Assembly: GCF_021129235.1 (NCBI RefSeq)
Contig: NZ_JAJOMA010000011.1
Coordinates: forward strand, 124,001 to 188,000
DNA: 64,000 nucleotides
Direction: 5' to 3'
From: Kineosporia mesophila
GTDB taxonomy: Bacteria; Actinomycetota; Actinomycetes; Actinomycetales; Kineosporiaceae
The position numbers and the translations under genes are program-made. Of the stretch, positions 26,027 to 33,840 are shown piece after piece. The notes under the pieces are model-generated. The model ran no database searches and was not told the origin of the DNA. It saw nothing but the letters and a program-made list of their open reading frames with translations. Every line of letters starts with the position of its first letter. Position 1 is the first letter of the stretch.

Positions 26027-26060
26027 CGATGGGGCGGCGAAGCACTTCGCCGCCCCATCG
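26027..26060. terminator. Bidirectional hairpin between convergent genes
   Basis: CGATGGGGCGGCGAAG (26027-26042) and CTTCGCCGCCCCATCG (26045-26060) are perfectly complementary around a CA centre. No T-run follows on either side. Position between the DUF397 gene and the convergent hydrolase gene suggests termination. Confidence 0.75.
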
Positions 26061-26075
26061 CTGCACCAGTTGTCT

Positions 26076-26810
26076 CTACGACCGCCCAGTAAAGAACGAA
26101 ACTGCTTCCCGCAGGGCAAGGTCCGAGAGCTCGGGGTCATGCCGCACCCCGATGTCCCGCATGAACGCGTGCTCCCCGCCCGCGTAGACGTGGAACTCCG
26201 TGTGCTCCAGCCCGGCCGCGTACAGTGCAGAGAAGATCTTCAGGCGGGCGTCGGCCGGCACGTGGGGGTCGGCGGAGCCGAAGACGATCAGCAGGCGGCC
26301 GTTGATGTCCCCGGCGCGCGAGAGTGAATCGGCAATGTCGGCGCCAAGTTTGCCGTCCTGCAGCCCGGTCGGGTAGAAGCAGACGGTTGAGGTGACGCGG
26401 GGGTCGAAGGCGCCGCGGAAGGCCAGGTGGCCGCCGATGCAGAAGCCGGTCACGTAGAGGTCGGTGACGTCGTCGCGGGTGGCCAGGTAGTCGAGCACGC
26501 TGATGCGGTCTTCGTCGAACTCGGACGTGGGCATGGCGGCGGCGCCGGCCATCCCGCGGGCCTTGCCGTCGTCGTCGAATTCCAGGGCCACGCCTGCCAG
26601 TTCGCCGCGCGGGTAGATCTCCGGCACGCAGACCAGGAAGCCGGAGGCGGCCAGGCGCCGCGCTGTGCGCAGCGTCGACTCCGTCAGCTGGAAGATGTCG
26701 GTGTAGAGCAGTACTCCGGGGCGGGGGGTGTCGCCGACGGGGGCGATGACGACCGTTTTGATCTCGTGTCCGGTTCCGGGCACTGATACGCGTTCCTCAC
26801 GAAGCTTCAC
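26076..26810 (-). CDS. Dienelactone hydrolase family protein
   Basis: This 244-residue alpha/beta hydrolase has the DLH nucleophile motif GFCIGG (Cys, about 122), the Asp region FGSADPHVP (about 178) and the His in YAGGEHAFMRD (about 212). It hydrolyses dienelactone-type or related small ester substrates in the cytoplasm. No aromatic-degradation genes are nearby, so the physiological substrate is open. Confidence 0.9.
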   Translation of the reverse strand: MKLREERVSVPGTGHEIKTVVIAPVGDTPRPGVLLYTDIFQLTESTLRTARRLAASGFLVCVPEIYPRGELAGVALEFDDDGKARGMAGAAAMPTSEFDEDRISVLDYLATRDDVTDLYVTGFCIGGHLAFRGAFDPRVTSTVCFYPTGLQDGKLGADIADSLSRAGDINGRLLIVFGSADPHVPADARLKIFSALYAAGLEHTEFHVYAGGEHAFMRDIGVRHDPELSDLALREAVSFFTGRS

Positions 26811-26974
26811 ACCGACGGACCCTATCCCTCGCGTCCACGAAGTCTGTGGGCCTACTCAAGCGTAACGCAAAGTTAAATGCTGATTGCGTCCTGTGTATCT
26901 GTGGTGTGGGCGGACAGCTCTCTTCCGGGTGCCGGGCCTGCCCGTCCGGCCAGCCCACACCCTGGAGTTTCCCG

Positions 26975-28873
26975 ATGTCCAGAACTACCCGACGAGCCCT
27001 CGTCGTCTCGCTGGCAGCCGCCGGCCTGGTCCCCCTCACCAACGGCACCGCGCACGCGTCCACCCTCGCCGCCGTCGTCCCCACCGCCCCGGTCTACACC
27101 GTGGTGCAGGAGGGACTCACCGCCGAGCAGGCCGAGAAGCTCGCCCGCACGGCCGGAATCGGTAATGCCCTGCGACCGGACGGATCGTTCTCGTTCACCG
27201 ACCCGAGGCGCTTCGCCCGGGTGCCGGGTACGGCGGTGGAACGGGGCAAGGACGAGGACGGCCGGGCCACCGTCTCCGAGGCCGTCGACTTCACCGCCCT
27301 CGCCCGGACCAAGGCCCTGCCCGACGACGAGGCCCTGAAGCTGGCCAAGAACCTGCTGCCGGTACCGGACGGCTACGGTGCGAGGCCGGTCGTCGATCAC
27401 ACCACCCTCGATCAGAGCGACACCCGCGGAACCCTGCTGCGCAGCTACAACCTGGACACCACGGTCTCGTACCAGCTGACGCTGGGTGACGTTCCGGTGG
27501 TCGGGCCGGGGGCGAAGGTCCGGGCCTCGTTCGCGGGGGACGGCAGCGTGGTGCAGCTCGGCCAGGCGGTGCGCCAGATCAAGCGCTCCGGCGAGGTACC
27601 GATCGTGAGCCCGGCCCGGGCCCAGGAGACCTGCACCCAGCTCTACGGCGCCCGCACGAAGCAGGACACCCCGGTGCTCGGCTACTACGCCCCGGCCCTG
27701 GGCGCGACCGACGCCAACGGCCAGGGCGCCGTGGCCCAGCTGCTGCCGCACTACATCTGCCGACCGGTCGACGGGGTGAGTGAGACCAGTTCGTACGGCG
27801 GCAAATTGGTTCCCGCCTCGCCCGCCACGGCGCCGACGGTTCAGCTCAAGGCATCCGGCGACGGTCGCACGGTCTCGGCCAGCGCCGGGGTGAAGGGTGG
27901 CACCGGGCCGTACGCCTACAGCTGGTCCTCGTCGTCCGTCCCGCTGGATCTGCCGAAGGCCCAGATCCAGTACGTCGGCCAGAACCGTTACGACCCCCGC
28001 GACCCGCAGAAGACCTTCACCGAGACGCTGACGGTGACCGTGACCGACACCAACGGCCTGGCGACCACCGCGAAGGTGGACCTGGTGAACCTCCAGGGGG
28101 ACGCCTCGTCCTCCGGTGTGCAGGGTGGTGTCGGTGGAACCCTCGCGAGCAACGGCATCGAGCAGACGGTGGACGAGTGGCAGTGCGCGCAGGACAGCGC
28201 CGACGGCTACAAGTCGGTGATGCAGTCGAAGGGGCACAGCGTCGCCTTCGACTGGCGCGGGCCCCTGGCCTGGGAGAAGGACTTCAAGGACAAGAACCAG
28301 GGCGGGCTGGACGCGAGCTACGCCGACAAGGTCGACGCGCAGTGGTACACCGGCCACGGCTGGTCGGGCGGGTTCACCTTCAAGGGTGCCCACGACGACG
28401 GCAACATCACTCCGAACGAGGCCCGCTGGGGTGACGACAACCTGGAGTGGCTGCAGCTGGAGAGCTGCCAGGTGCTGCGCGACACCAATGGCAAGAAGGA
28501 CTACTTCGGCCGCTGGGGTCAGGCCTTCCAGGGGCTGCACCTGCTCAACGGTTTCGACACCAACGCCCAGTGCCTGAACGGCGGCACCGGCCGGCGGTTC
28601 GCGAGCTACCTGTTCCCGGAGAAGCTCGGGTGGTGGACCACCCGCGACGCCCTGACCGTGCAGCAGGCCTGGGGCACGATGGCCGCCGATCTGGAACCGG
28701 CCGGGACGCGCTGGCGTTCGATGAGCCCGGCCACCTACAAGGTGGCGACGGGTCAGTGGGTGACCAACCTCGGTGACTACTACTGGGGTCAGGGCTCGGT
28801 GGGCCCGGACATCCGTCCCGGCAGCACGATCAACCCGCTCCAGGGCTTCTTCTCGGTGAGCGGCGTGAGCTGA
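26975..28873 (+). CDS. Secreted DUF6345-like protein with a possible His/Cys dyad
   Basis: The protein has 632 residues from ATG 26975 (CTGGAG upstream). A signal peptide (RALVVSLAAAGLVPLTNGTA) precedes a region with repeated beta content. It includes an Ig-like stretch near 290-365 (TVSASAGVKGGTGPYAYSWS, TLTVTVTDTNGLATTAKV). The C-terminal domain has WYTGHGWSG (His-461), LQLESCQVL (Cys-498) and GLHLLNGFDTNAQC. The arrangement of a His after a small-residue strand and a Cys after a hydrophobic strand recalls clan CD cysteine peptidases, which is an inference. I relate the C-terminal domain to DUF6345 from memory only. Confidence 0.75.
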   Translation: MSRTTRRALVVSLAAAGLVPLTNGTAHASTLAAVVPTAPVYTVVQEGLTAEQAEKLARTAGIGNALRPDGSFSFTDPRRFARVPGTAVERGKDEDGRATVSEAVDFTALARTKALPDDEALKLAKNLLPVPDGYGARPVVDHTTLDQSDTRGTLLRSYNLDTTVSYQLTLGDVPVVGPGAKVRASFAGDGSVVQLGQAVRQIKRSGEVPIVSPARAQETCTQLYGARTKQDTPVLGYYAPALGATDANGQGAVAQLLPHYICRPVDGVSETSSYGGKLVPASPATAPTVQLKASGDGRTVSASAGVKGGTGPYAYSWSSSSVPLDLPKAQIQYVGQNRYDPRDPQKTFTETLTVTVTDTNGLATTAKVDLVNLQGDASSSGVQGGVGGTLASNGIEQTVDEWQCAQDSADGYKSVMQSKGHSVAFDWRGPLAWEKDFKDKNQGGLDASYADKVDAQWYTGHGWSGGFTFKGAHDDGNITPNEARWGDDNLEWLQLESCQVLRDTNGKKDYFGRWGQAFQGLHLLNGFDTNAQCLNGGTGRRFASYLFPEKLGWWTTRDALTVQQAWGTMAADLEPAGTRWRSMSPATYKVATGQWVTNLGDYYWGQGSVGPDIRPGSTINPLQGFFSVSGVS

Positions 28874-28887
28874 GAGGTCCTGACGAG

Positions 28888-28920
28888 AAAGGCCCGCTCC
28901 CTCGCCGGGAGCGGGCCTTT
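28888..28920. terminator. Terminator hairpin between convergent genes
   Basis: AAAGGCCCGCTCCC (28888-28901) and GGGAGCGGGCCTTT (28907-28920) form a perfect 14-bp stem with a five-base loop. The A and T ends allow function in both directions. Confidence 0.9.
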
Positions 28921-28942
28921 CGTCGCGTCAGGAGGAAAGGGC

Positions 28943-29569
28943 CTACGCGCGGACCCCGGCCACGACCACCGGTTCGGCGTCCGCCCGGCGCACGGTCAGG
29001 GTCTGGGTGAGCCCGGTCAGCTCGTTGCCCACGACGCGGGCCACGACCAGGACCGGCCCACCCGTGGTGACCACGGTGTATCCGGGCTCGTCGTGCGGCT
29101 GCGCGCCGACCACGGGCGGCACGTCGGTGCCAGGGGTGCCGGAGCCGATCGCCGTGGCCGTGGGCGTCCGCTCGACCACCTGACCGTTGCCGTCGTCCAC
29201 CATTTCGGGGGCCTGCGATGCACCGGTCAGGATCACCGCGGCCAGCACCGACGCCCAGACCGGGTCGCCGCAGCCGTCGTAGACCCAGCGGGTGCCGAGC
29301 ACGGAGTGCTCCAGGGTGCCGATCAGGTGCTCGTCGTTCCCGGCCAGCGGCGCGCTGCGGTAGGTGAGGGGCACCTGGAGCACCACGTCGCGGTTCGGCA
29401 CGGCCAGCAGGAAGGTCTCGATGCCGACCTGGCCGTCCGGGTCGTCGAAACGGTAGGCGCCGGCCTGACGAACCTCCGTGACACCGTCCGCCCAGGCCCG
29501 CGATCGCAGCCAGGGGGTGAGCAGCTCGATCTTCGACGGGGTCAGCGTCGCCTTGTGGATGAGAGCCAT
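28943..29569 (-). CDS. Maltokinase N-terminal cap-like protein
   Basis: The protein has 208 residues. Its start MALIHKATLTPSKIELLTPW and the stretch AGAYRFDDPDGQVGIETFLL match the N-terminal cap domain of actinobacterial maltokinases. The kinase domain itself is absent. Free-standing cap-like proteins of this size are known in actinobacteria, with unclear function, possibly linked to trehalose/maltose metabolism. It is divergent from bluB. Confidence 0.8.
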   Translation of the reverse strand: MALIHKATLTPSKIELLTPWLRSRAWADGVTEVRQAGAYRFDDPDGQVGIETFLLAVPNRDVVLQVPLTYRSAPLAGNDEHLIGTLEHSVLGTRWVYDGCGDPVWASVLAAVILTGASQAPEMVDDGNGQVVERTPTATAIGSGTPGTDVPPVVGAQPHDEPGYTVVTTGGPVLVVARVVGNELTGLTQTLTVRRADAEPVVVAGVRA

Positions 29570-29626
29570 GGATCGACCCTACGACCCGGTGAGGGGGTCG
29601 CCAGGGCAGGCGCGGACAATGTGGGC

Positions 29627-30244
29627 GTGCGAGATCTGTACGAGGTGATGTTCCGCCGCCGCGACGTGCGGGCCGAGTTCACCGGCGAACCCGTCGACGA
29701 GGCCGTGCTGGGCCGGGTTCTGGCCGCCGCGCACGCCGCCCCGAGCGTGGGCATGACGCAGCCCTGGGACTTCCTGCTGATTCGCGACCGGGACACGCGC
29801 CGGCAGTTCTCCGACCACGTGCGGCACGAGCGTGACGTGTTCGCCGCGACGCTGGAGGGGGAGGAGGCCGAGCGGTTCTCCCGGATCAAGATCGACGGGG
29901 TGATGGAGTCCAGCCTGTCGGTCGTGGTCACCTACGACGCCTCGCGCGGGGGACGGGCGGTGCTGGGCCGGCACGCGATCGCGGACGCCGGGCTGTACTC
30001 GGTGTGCCTGGCCATCCAGAATCTCTGGCTGGCCGCGACCGCGGAAGACCTGGGCGTGGGCTGGGTGTCGTTCTACCGCGAGCCGTTCCTGTCCGGGCTG
30101 CTGCACATCCCCGACGGGATCCGGCCGGTCGCCTGGCTCTGCCTGGGCCCGGTCAGCGAGCTGCGGGAGATCCCCGACCTGGAACGTCACGGCTGGCGGG
30201 CCCGCACCCCGCTGGAGGAGTTCGTGCACACGGAGACCTGGTGA
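29627..30244 (+). CDS. bluB: 5,6-dimethylbenzimidazole synthase BluB
   Basis: This 205-residue nitroreductase-fold protein starts at GTG 29627 (GTG 29621 is also in frame). The pattern FRRRDVRAEF, AAHAAPSVGMTQPWDFLLI and LGVGWVSFYREPFLSGLLHI is typical of BluB. BluB uses oxygen to cannibalise FMN into the lower ligand of cobalamin. It would fit the coenzyme-B12-dependent diol dehydratase encoded at 40.9-43.7 kb, though no other B12 synthesis gene is present in this window. Confidence 0.9.
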   Translation: MRDLYEVMFRRRDVRAEFTGEPVDEAVLGRVLAAAHAAPSVGMTQPWDFLLIRDRDTRRQFSDHVRHERDVFAATLEGEEAERFSRIKIDGVMESSLSVVVTYDASRGGRAVLGRHAIADAGLYSVCLAIQNLWLAATAEDLGVGWVSFYREPFLSGLLHIPDGIRPVAWLCLGPVSELREIPDLERHGWRARTPLEEFVHTETW

Positions 30245-30916
30245 TCACGGCCCGCCCCGCCAGTGCTCGATGCGGCGGTGATCGGGGGTGAACCCGTGGT
30301 CGACGCCCCAGAGCACTGCCTGGGTACGGCTCTCGACCCCGATCTTGCGGTAGATGCTGCGAATGTACGACTTGATCGTGTTCGGGCTGAGGAAGGTCAG
30401 CCCGGCCACCTGGGCGTTGCTCATGCCCTGCGTGATCAGCGCCAGCACCTCGGCCTCGCGGTCGGTCAGCGCCTCGGGGCGGCCCGGCCAGTCCAGCCCG
30501 GGATTGGTGCGCGCCCGGGGAGCCTGATGGCTGATCACCATCTCCCCGGCGTGCACAGTCTCCAGGGACTTCACCAGGTCCGAGGCCGAGAGCGTCTTCG
30601 ACAGATAGCCGTGCATACCCTGTTCGCGGCCCCGCTGAATCAGGTCGGGGTGAAAGTTCCAGGTGTAGACCACGACTCGCTTCGCCCGGGGATTGCGCAC
30701 CAGCGTGCTGAGCTCGTCGACGTCGGACTCGGGCTGGGCGAACGTGTCGTAGAGAACGATGTCGACGTGGTCGTCCACGCCCAGGTTCGAATCGAGTTCG
30801 GCGACCACCACCCGGTCGCGGTAGCCGTCGAGCATGGTGGCCAGGCCGGTGGTGACCACGTCGTAGTCGTTGACGATGGCGACGAGAATCGGCGGATGCG
30901 GCACGTTAGTCACCAT
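30245..30916 (-). CDS. LuxR/NarL-type response regulator
   Basis: This 223-residue protein has a receiver domain at about 9-125 with DIVLYD (probable phospho-acceptor Asp near 58). The acidic pair at the start is ND rather than DD (VAIVNDYDV). The LuxR HTH is at about 150-210 (LTDREAEVLALITQGMSNAQ; SPNTIKSYIRSIYRKIGV). No sensor kinase is adjacent, so it is an orphan regulator. It overlaps the bluB end by none, and the two are convergent. Confidence 0.92.
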   Translation of the reverse strand: MVTNVPHPPILVAIVNDYDVVTTGLATMLDGYRDRVVVAELDSNLGVDDHVDIVLYDTFAQPESDVDELSTLVRNPRAKRVVVYTWNFHPDLIQRGREQGMHGYLSKTLSASDLVKSLETVHAGEMVISHQAPRARTNPGLDWPGRPEALTDREAEVLALITQGMSNAQVAGLTFLSPNTIKSYIRSIYRKIGVESRTQAVLWGVDHGFTPDHRRIEHWRGGP

Positions 30917-30919
30917 AAC

Positions 30920-30986
30920 CCTCCATAGGGGTGTACCGGACCAGCCTCAGGGGTGGTTTATTCGAGGTCAGGACAATCTATGGAGG
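30920..30986. promoter_or_regulatory. Mirror-image CTATGGAGG elements carrying both ribosome sites
   Basis: CCTCCATAG (30920-30928) and CTATGGAGG (30978-30986) form a perfect 9-bp inverted repeat between the divergent regulator gene and the GlsB-like gene. Each copy supplies the GGAGG ribosome site of the adjacent gene, so the symmetry may reflect shared translation signals or an operator. Confidence 0.4.
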
Positions 30987-30994
30987 TATCTGAA

Positions 30995-31267
30995 ATGCTG
31001 GGCCTGATCATCACCCTCATCATCGTCGGCCTGATTGCCGGTGCTGTGGCGCGACTTCTCGTGCCCGGCCGGCAGAACATGTCGATCCTCACCACGATCG
31101 TGATCGGCATCGTCGGCTCGTTCGTCGGTGGCTTCCTCGGCTACCTGATCTTCGGCAAGGATGCCACCGACGGGTTCCTCCAGCCCTCCGGGCTGATCGG
31201 CTCGATCATCGGGGCGATCATCGTGCTGCTCGTGTGGCTGAACATGGGTTCGCGGCGCACCATTTGA
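30995..31267 (+). CDS. GlsB/YeaQ/YmgE family stress membrane protein
   Basis: This 90-residue protein starts at ATG 30995, with GGAGG eight bases upstream. An in-frame ATG at 30980 overlaps that site. Three helices carry the family glycine pattern: LIITLIIVGLIAGAVARLLVPG, IGIVGSFVGGFLGYLIFG and GLIGSIIGAIIVLLVW. These small membrane proteins are associated with envelope stress. The divergent response regulator may control it. Confidence 0.9.
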   Translation: MLGLIITLIIVGLIAGAVARLLVPGRQNMSILTTIVIGIVGSFVGGFLGYLIFGKDATDGFLQPSGLIGSIIGAIIVLLVWLNMGSRRTI

Positions 31268-31362
31268 TCGATGATGGACGCACGTCGGCGCCGGTTCGCG
31301 GGTCGGCACCAGGGGCTCGGCCCCCCGTGATCAGGCATCTCCTCCCCGGAGGACATGCCTGG

Positions 31363-31851
31363 TCACGTCTCCGGTTCTGCGGTGGTCACCTCGACCGGGC
31401 CGATATGCAGTTCCCCGTCGGTCAGCGGCGCGCAGCGGATTCCGCCCTTGCCGCGCAGGGCCCTGAAGGCGCCCGGCCCGATGACGACATCCATCCAGGC
31501 ACAGGGATTTGCCCGGCGCCGCACCGCGAACGACACCGGCCCGCAGCCGGAGTCCAGCGTGAGCACCTGCCCCACGAGTGAGTCCACGTCGAGCCCGCGG
31601 ACCAGGATGTTGCGCCGCGACTGCACCAGGCCGACCCCGGCCGGCAGCGACTCGGCCGCGATCAGCGTGACCGCGGCGTCCCGATGGGCGGCCCGGCCGA
31701 AATACCGGTCGCCGACCAGACCCAGCCCGGCTCGGACCACCACCTTGTCCACCAGTTCACCGGGCGGCGCCGGGCTGGGCCCGTCGGCGGGACGGCCCTC
31801 GTACCGGTGGATCGGCGACACGAGCAGCTCGAGGATCTCAGGCACGGCCAA
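31363..31851 (-). CDS. MOSC domain protein
   Basis: This 162-residue protein carries the MOSC core: VVVRAGLGLVGDRYFGRAAH, SRRNILVRGLDVDSLVG and ANPCAWMD with the conserved Cys (about 116), then GAFRALRGKGGIRCAPLTDG. MOSC domains handle sulfur in molybdenum-cofactor-related reactions such as reductive detoxification (YiiM/mARC-like). No molybdoenzyme gene is adjacent. Confidence 0.88.
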   Translation of the reverse strand: MAVPEILELLVSPIHRYEGRPADGPSPAPPGELVDKVVVRAGLGLVGDRYFGRAAHRDAAVTLIAAESLPAGVGLVQSRRNILVRGLDVDSLVGQVLTLDSGCGPVSFAVRRRANPCAWMDVVIGPGAFRALRGKGGIRCAPLTDGELHIGPVEVTTAEPET

Positions 31852-31941
31852 AGGCTATCTGCCTGCGGGTTCGCCCCCCGAAGCCGCGCCGACAGGCGTG
31901 CGCCAGGTACCTCGTCCTCCATGATGAGGCCCCCCAGCCGG

Positions 31942-31987
31942 CCGTGATCATGCGAACCTTCCCCGGGGAAGATTCGCATGATCACGG
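31942..31987. terminator. 46-bp near-perfect palindrome after the ABC transporter operon
   Basis: CCGTGATCATGCGAA (31942-31956) pairs with TTCGCATGATCACGG (31973-31987), and the inner CTTCCCCGGGGAAG continues the stem after a single mismatch. It lies between the last transporter gene and the MOSC gene (both minus strand). There is no T-run, so it may serve as a terminator or an RNA-stabilising hairpin. Confidence 0.7.
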
Positions 31988-32001
31988 AAAGGTCTGGCGG
32001 G

Positions 32002-32871
32002 TTACTTGATGCCCGTGCTGGCCACACCCTGAACGATCTGGCGCTGGGCGACCAGGAACACCGCGAGCAACGGCAGCAGACCGAGTACCGCGGAGGCGAG
32101 CACCTCGGCCTGGTTGACGCCCGTCGCGCCGAGCAGGCCGCTCAGACCCACCGGGATCGTCTGCGACTTGGTCTGGGTCAGGACCAGCAGCGGCCACAGG
32201 AAGGCGTTCCAGGTGGTGATGAAGGTGAAGATCCCCACCGCGGAGATCGCCGGCCGGCACAGCGGCATGCAGATCTCCCGGTAGATCCGCCACCACGATG
32301 CGCCGTCGATGCGCGCGGCCTCGATCAGGGCGTCGGGGATGCCCTTGAGGAACGAGCGGAACACGAACACCGCGACCGGGGAAGCCGTGGCGGGCAGGAT
32401 CAGCGCCCAGTAGGTGCCGAGCAGGCCGAGTGACCGGAACTCCATGAACTGGGGGAGGACCAGGGCCTCCATCGGCACCATCAGGCCGGCCAGGATGAGG
32501 ACCATCAGCGCGCCCTTGCCCTGGAACCGCAGATGCGCCAGGCCGAAGGCGATCAGCGAGCAGATCACCACGGTGAAGATCACCGACAGCGTGGAGATCA
32601 GGAAGCTGTTGAGGTACCACCAGCCGATCGAGTTCAGCTTGAACGCGTTCGTGTAGGCGTCGAGTGTCCAGTGGTCCGACCAGATGCTCATCGGGTTCGC
32701 GGTGATCTCGTCGCCCGGGCGGAACGAGGTGATCACGGCCCAGGCGAACGGCACCAGCCAGATCAGCGCCCACAGGGTGAGGCAGGTGGCGGCGAGGCGG
32801 TTGAAACTCTTCGAGCCGAGCTTGTCGGCCTTCGAGGTCTCTTTGTTCCGTGAAAGAGTTGCGGTCGTCAT
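32002..32871 (-). CDS. Carbohydrate ABC transporter permease (MalG type)
   Basis: This 289-residue protein has six predicted helices. The EAA loop contacting the ATPase is EAARIDGASWWRIYREICMP (about 189-208). The N-terminus is cytoplasmic and basic (SRNKETSKADKLGSKSF). It is the third gene of a binding protein-permease-permease operon with no ATPase gene. In actinobacteria a shared MsiK-type ATPase encoded elsewhere normally serves such importers. Confidence 0.93.
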   Translation of the reverse strand: MTTATLSRNKETSKADKLGSKSFNRLAATCLTLWALIWLVPFAWAVITSFRPGDEITANPMSIWSDHWTLDAYTNAFKLNSIGWWYLNSFLISTLSVIFTVVICSLIAFGLAHLRFQGKGALMVLILAGLMVPMEALVLPQFMEFRSLGLLGTYWALILPATASPVAVFVFRSFLKGIPDALIEAARIDGASWWRIYREICMPLCRPAISAVGIFTFITTWNAFLWPLLVLTQTKSQTIPVGLSGLLGATGVNQAEVLASAVLGLLPLLAVFLVAQRQIVQGVASTGIK

Positions 32872-32890
32872 GATGTACAGGTCCTCTCTC

Positions 32891-33829
32891 TCACGCGTCC
32901 GCGCCGCGTCGGCGGGTGGCGAGCATCCAGACGGCGGAGATGATGACCAGGGTCACGAAGTAGACCATGGTCGCCGCGGCTGCGTAACCGCCCCGGTAGG
33001 TGGTGAATCCGGTGTCGTAGATGTACTGGATCACCGGTCGGGTGCTGAGGTTCGGGCCACCCTGCAGCAGGATGAAGATCTGGTCGAACACCTTGAGCGA
33101 GGCCAGGATCTGCAGCATCAGCACCAGAGAGATGGTGGGCCGCAGCAGCGGCACCGTGATCGAGCGCATCTGCTGCCAGGGCGAGGCCCCGTCGATGGCC
33201 GCGGCCTCGTACGTCTCTTCCGGGATCTCCTGCAGCGCAGCCGTGTAGAGCACGAAGTTGAAGCCGAAGGTCCACCACACGGTCAGGATCGTCAGCGACA
33301 GCCAAGCACCGTTGGTGCTGCCCAGGAAGTCCGGCGCGGGCAGGCCGACCAGGTCGAGAGCCTTCACGAACAGCCCGGACTCGGGGGCGTAGATGAAGCT
33401 GAAGATCAGGCAGACCGAGGCCGACGGCACCACGTAGGGCGCGAAGAACGCGATCCGGTAGAACCACTGGTTACGGCTGATCCGGCTGGCGAAGATCGCG
33501 GCCAGCAGCGGCAGCACCACCAGGAACGGCACGGTGAGGATCGTGAACAGCGTGGAGTGCCACATCGACTTCCAGAAGTCGAGGTTGCCCAGCACGTCGG
33601 TGTAGTTCTCCAGGGCGACGAACTCGCCCAGGTCGTTCTTCACCGTGGCGGTGTTGAAAAAGCTGATCACCAGGCCCACGAGCACCGGGCCGATCAGGAA
33701 CAGGGCGTAGAGCACCAGGAAGGGCGCGGAGAACAGCCAGCCGGCCTTGGTGTCGCGCCCGCTGTTGTCGATCGGGGTGGTGTCGACCTTGGCGATGCCC
33801 GGTCCAGGAGCAGTAGTCGTCGTTGTCAC
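32891..33829 (-). CDS. Carbohydrate ABC transporter permease (MalF type)
   Basis: This 312-residue permease has six helices and the EAA motif YEAAAIDGASPWQQMRSITV (about 207-226). It pairs with the MalG-type permease 19 bp downstream to form the membrane channel. The gene begins 11 bp after the binding-protein gene, so the three are one operon. Confidence 0.93.
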   Translation of the reverse strand: MTTTTTAPGPGIAKVDTTPIDNSGRDTKAGWLFSAPFLVLYALFLIGPVLVGLVISFFNTATVKNDLGEFVALENYTDVLGNLDFWKSMWHSTLFTILTVPFLVVLPLLAAIFASRISRNQWFYRIAFFAPYVVPSASVCLIFSFIYAPESGLFVKALDLVGLPAPDFLGSTNGAWLSLTILTVWWTFGFNFVLYTAALQEIPEETYEAAAIDGASPWQQMRSITVPLLRPTISLVLMLQILASLKVFDQIFILLQGGPNLSTRPVIQYIYDTGFTTYRGGYAAAATMVYFVTLVIISAVWMLATRRRGADA

Positions 33830-33840
33830 GTGTCTGCTCC

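Noticed and set aside
26873-28540. Long minus-strand open frame (555 codons) opposite the secreted DUF6345-like gene
   Set aside because: Composition is that of antisense high-GC DNA, and the plus strand has signal peptide, ribosome site and domain structure.
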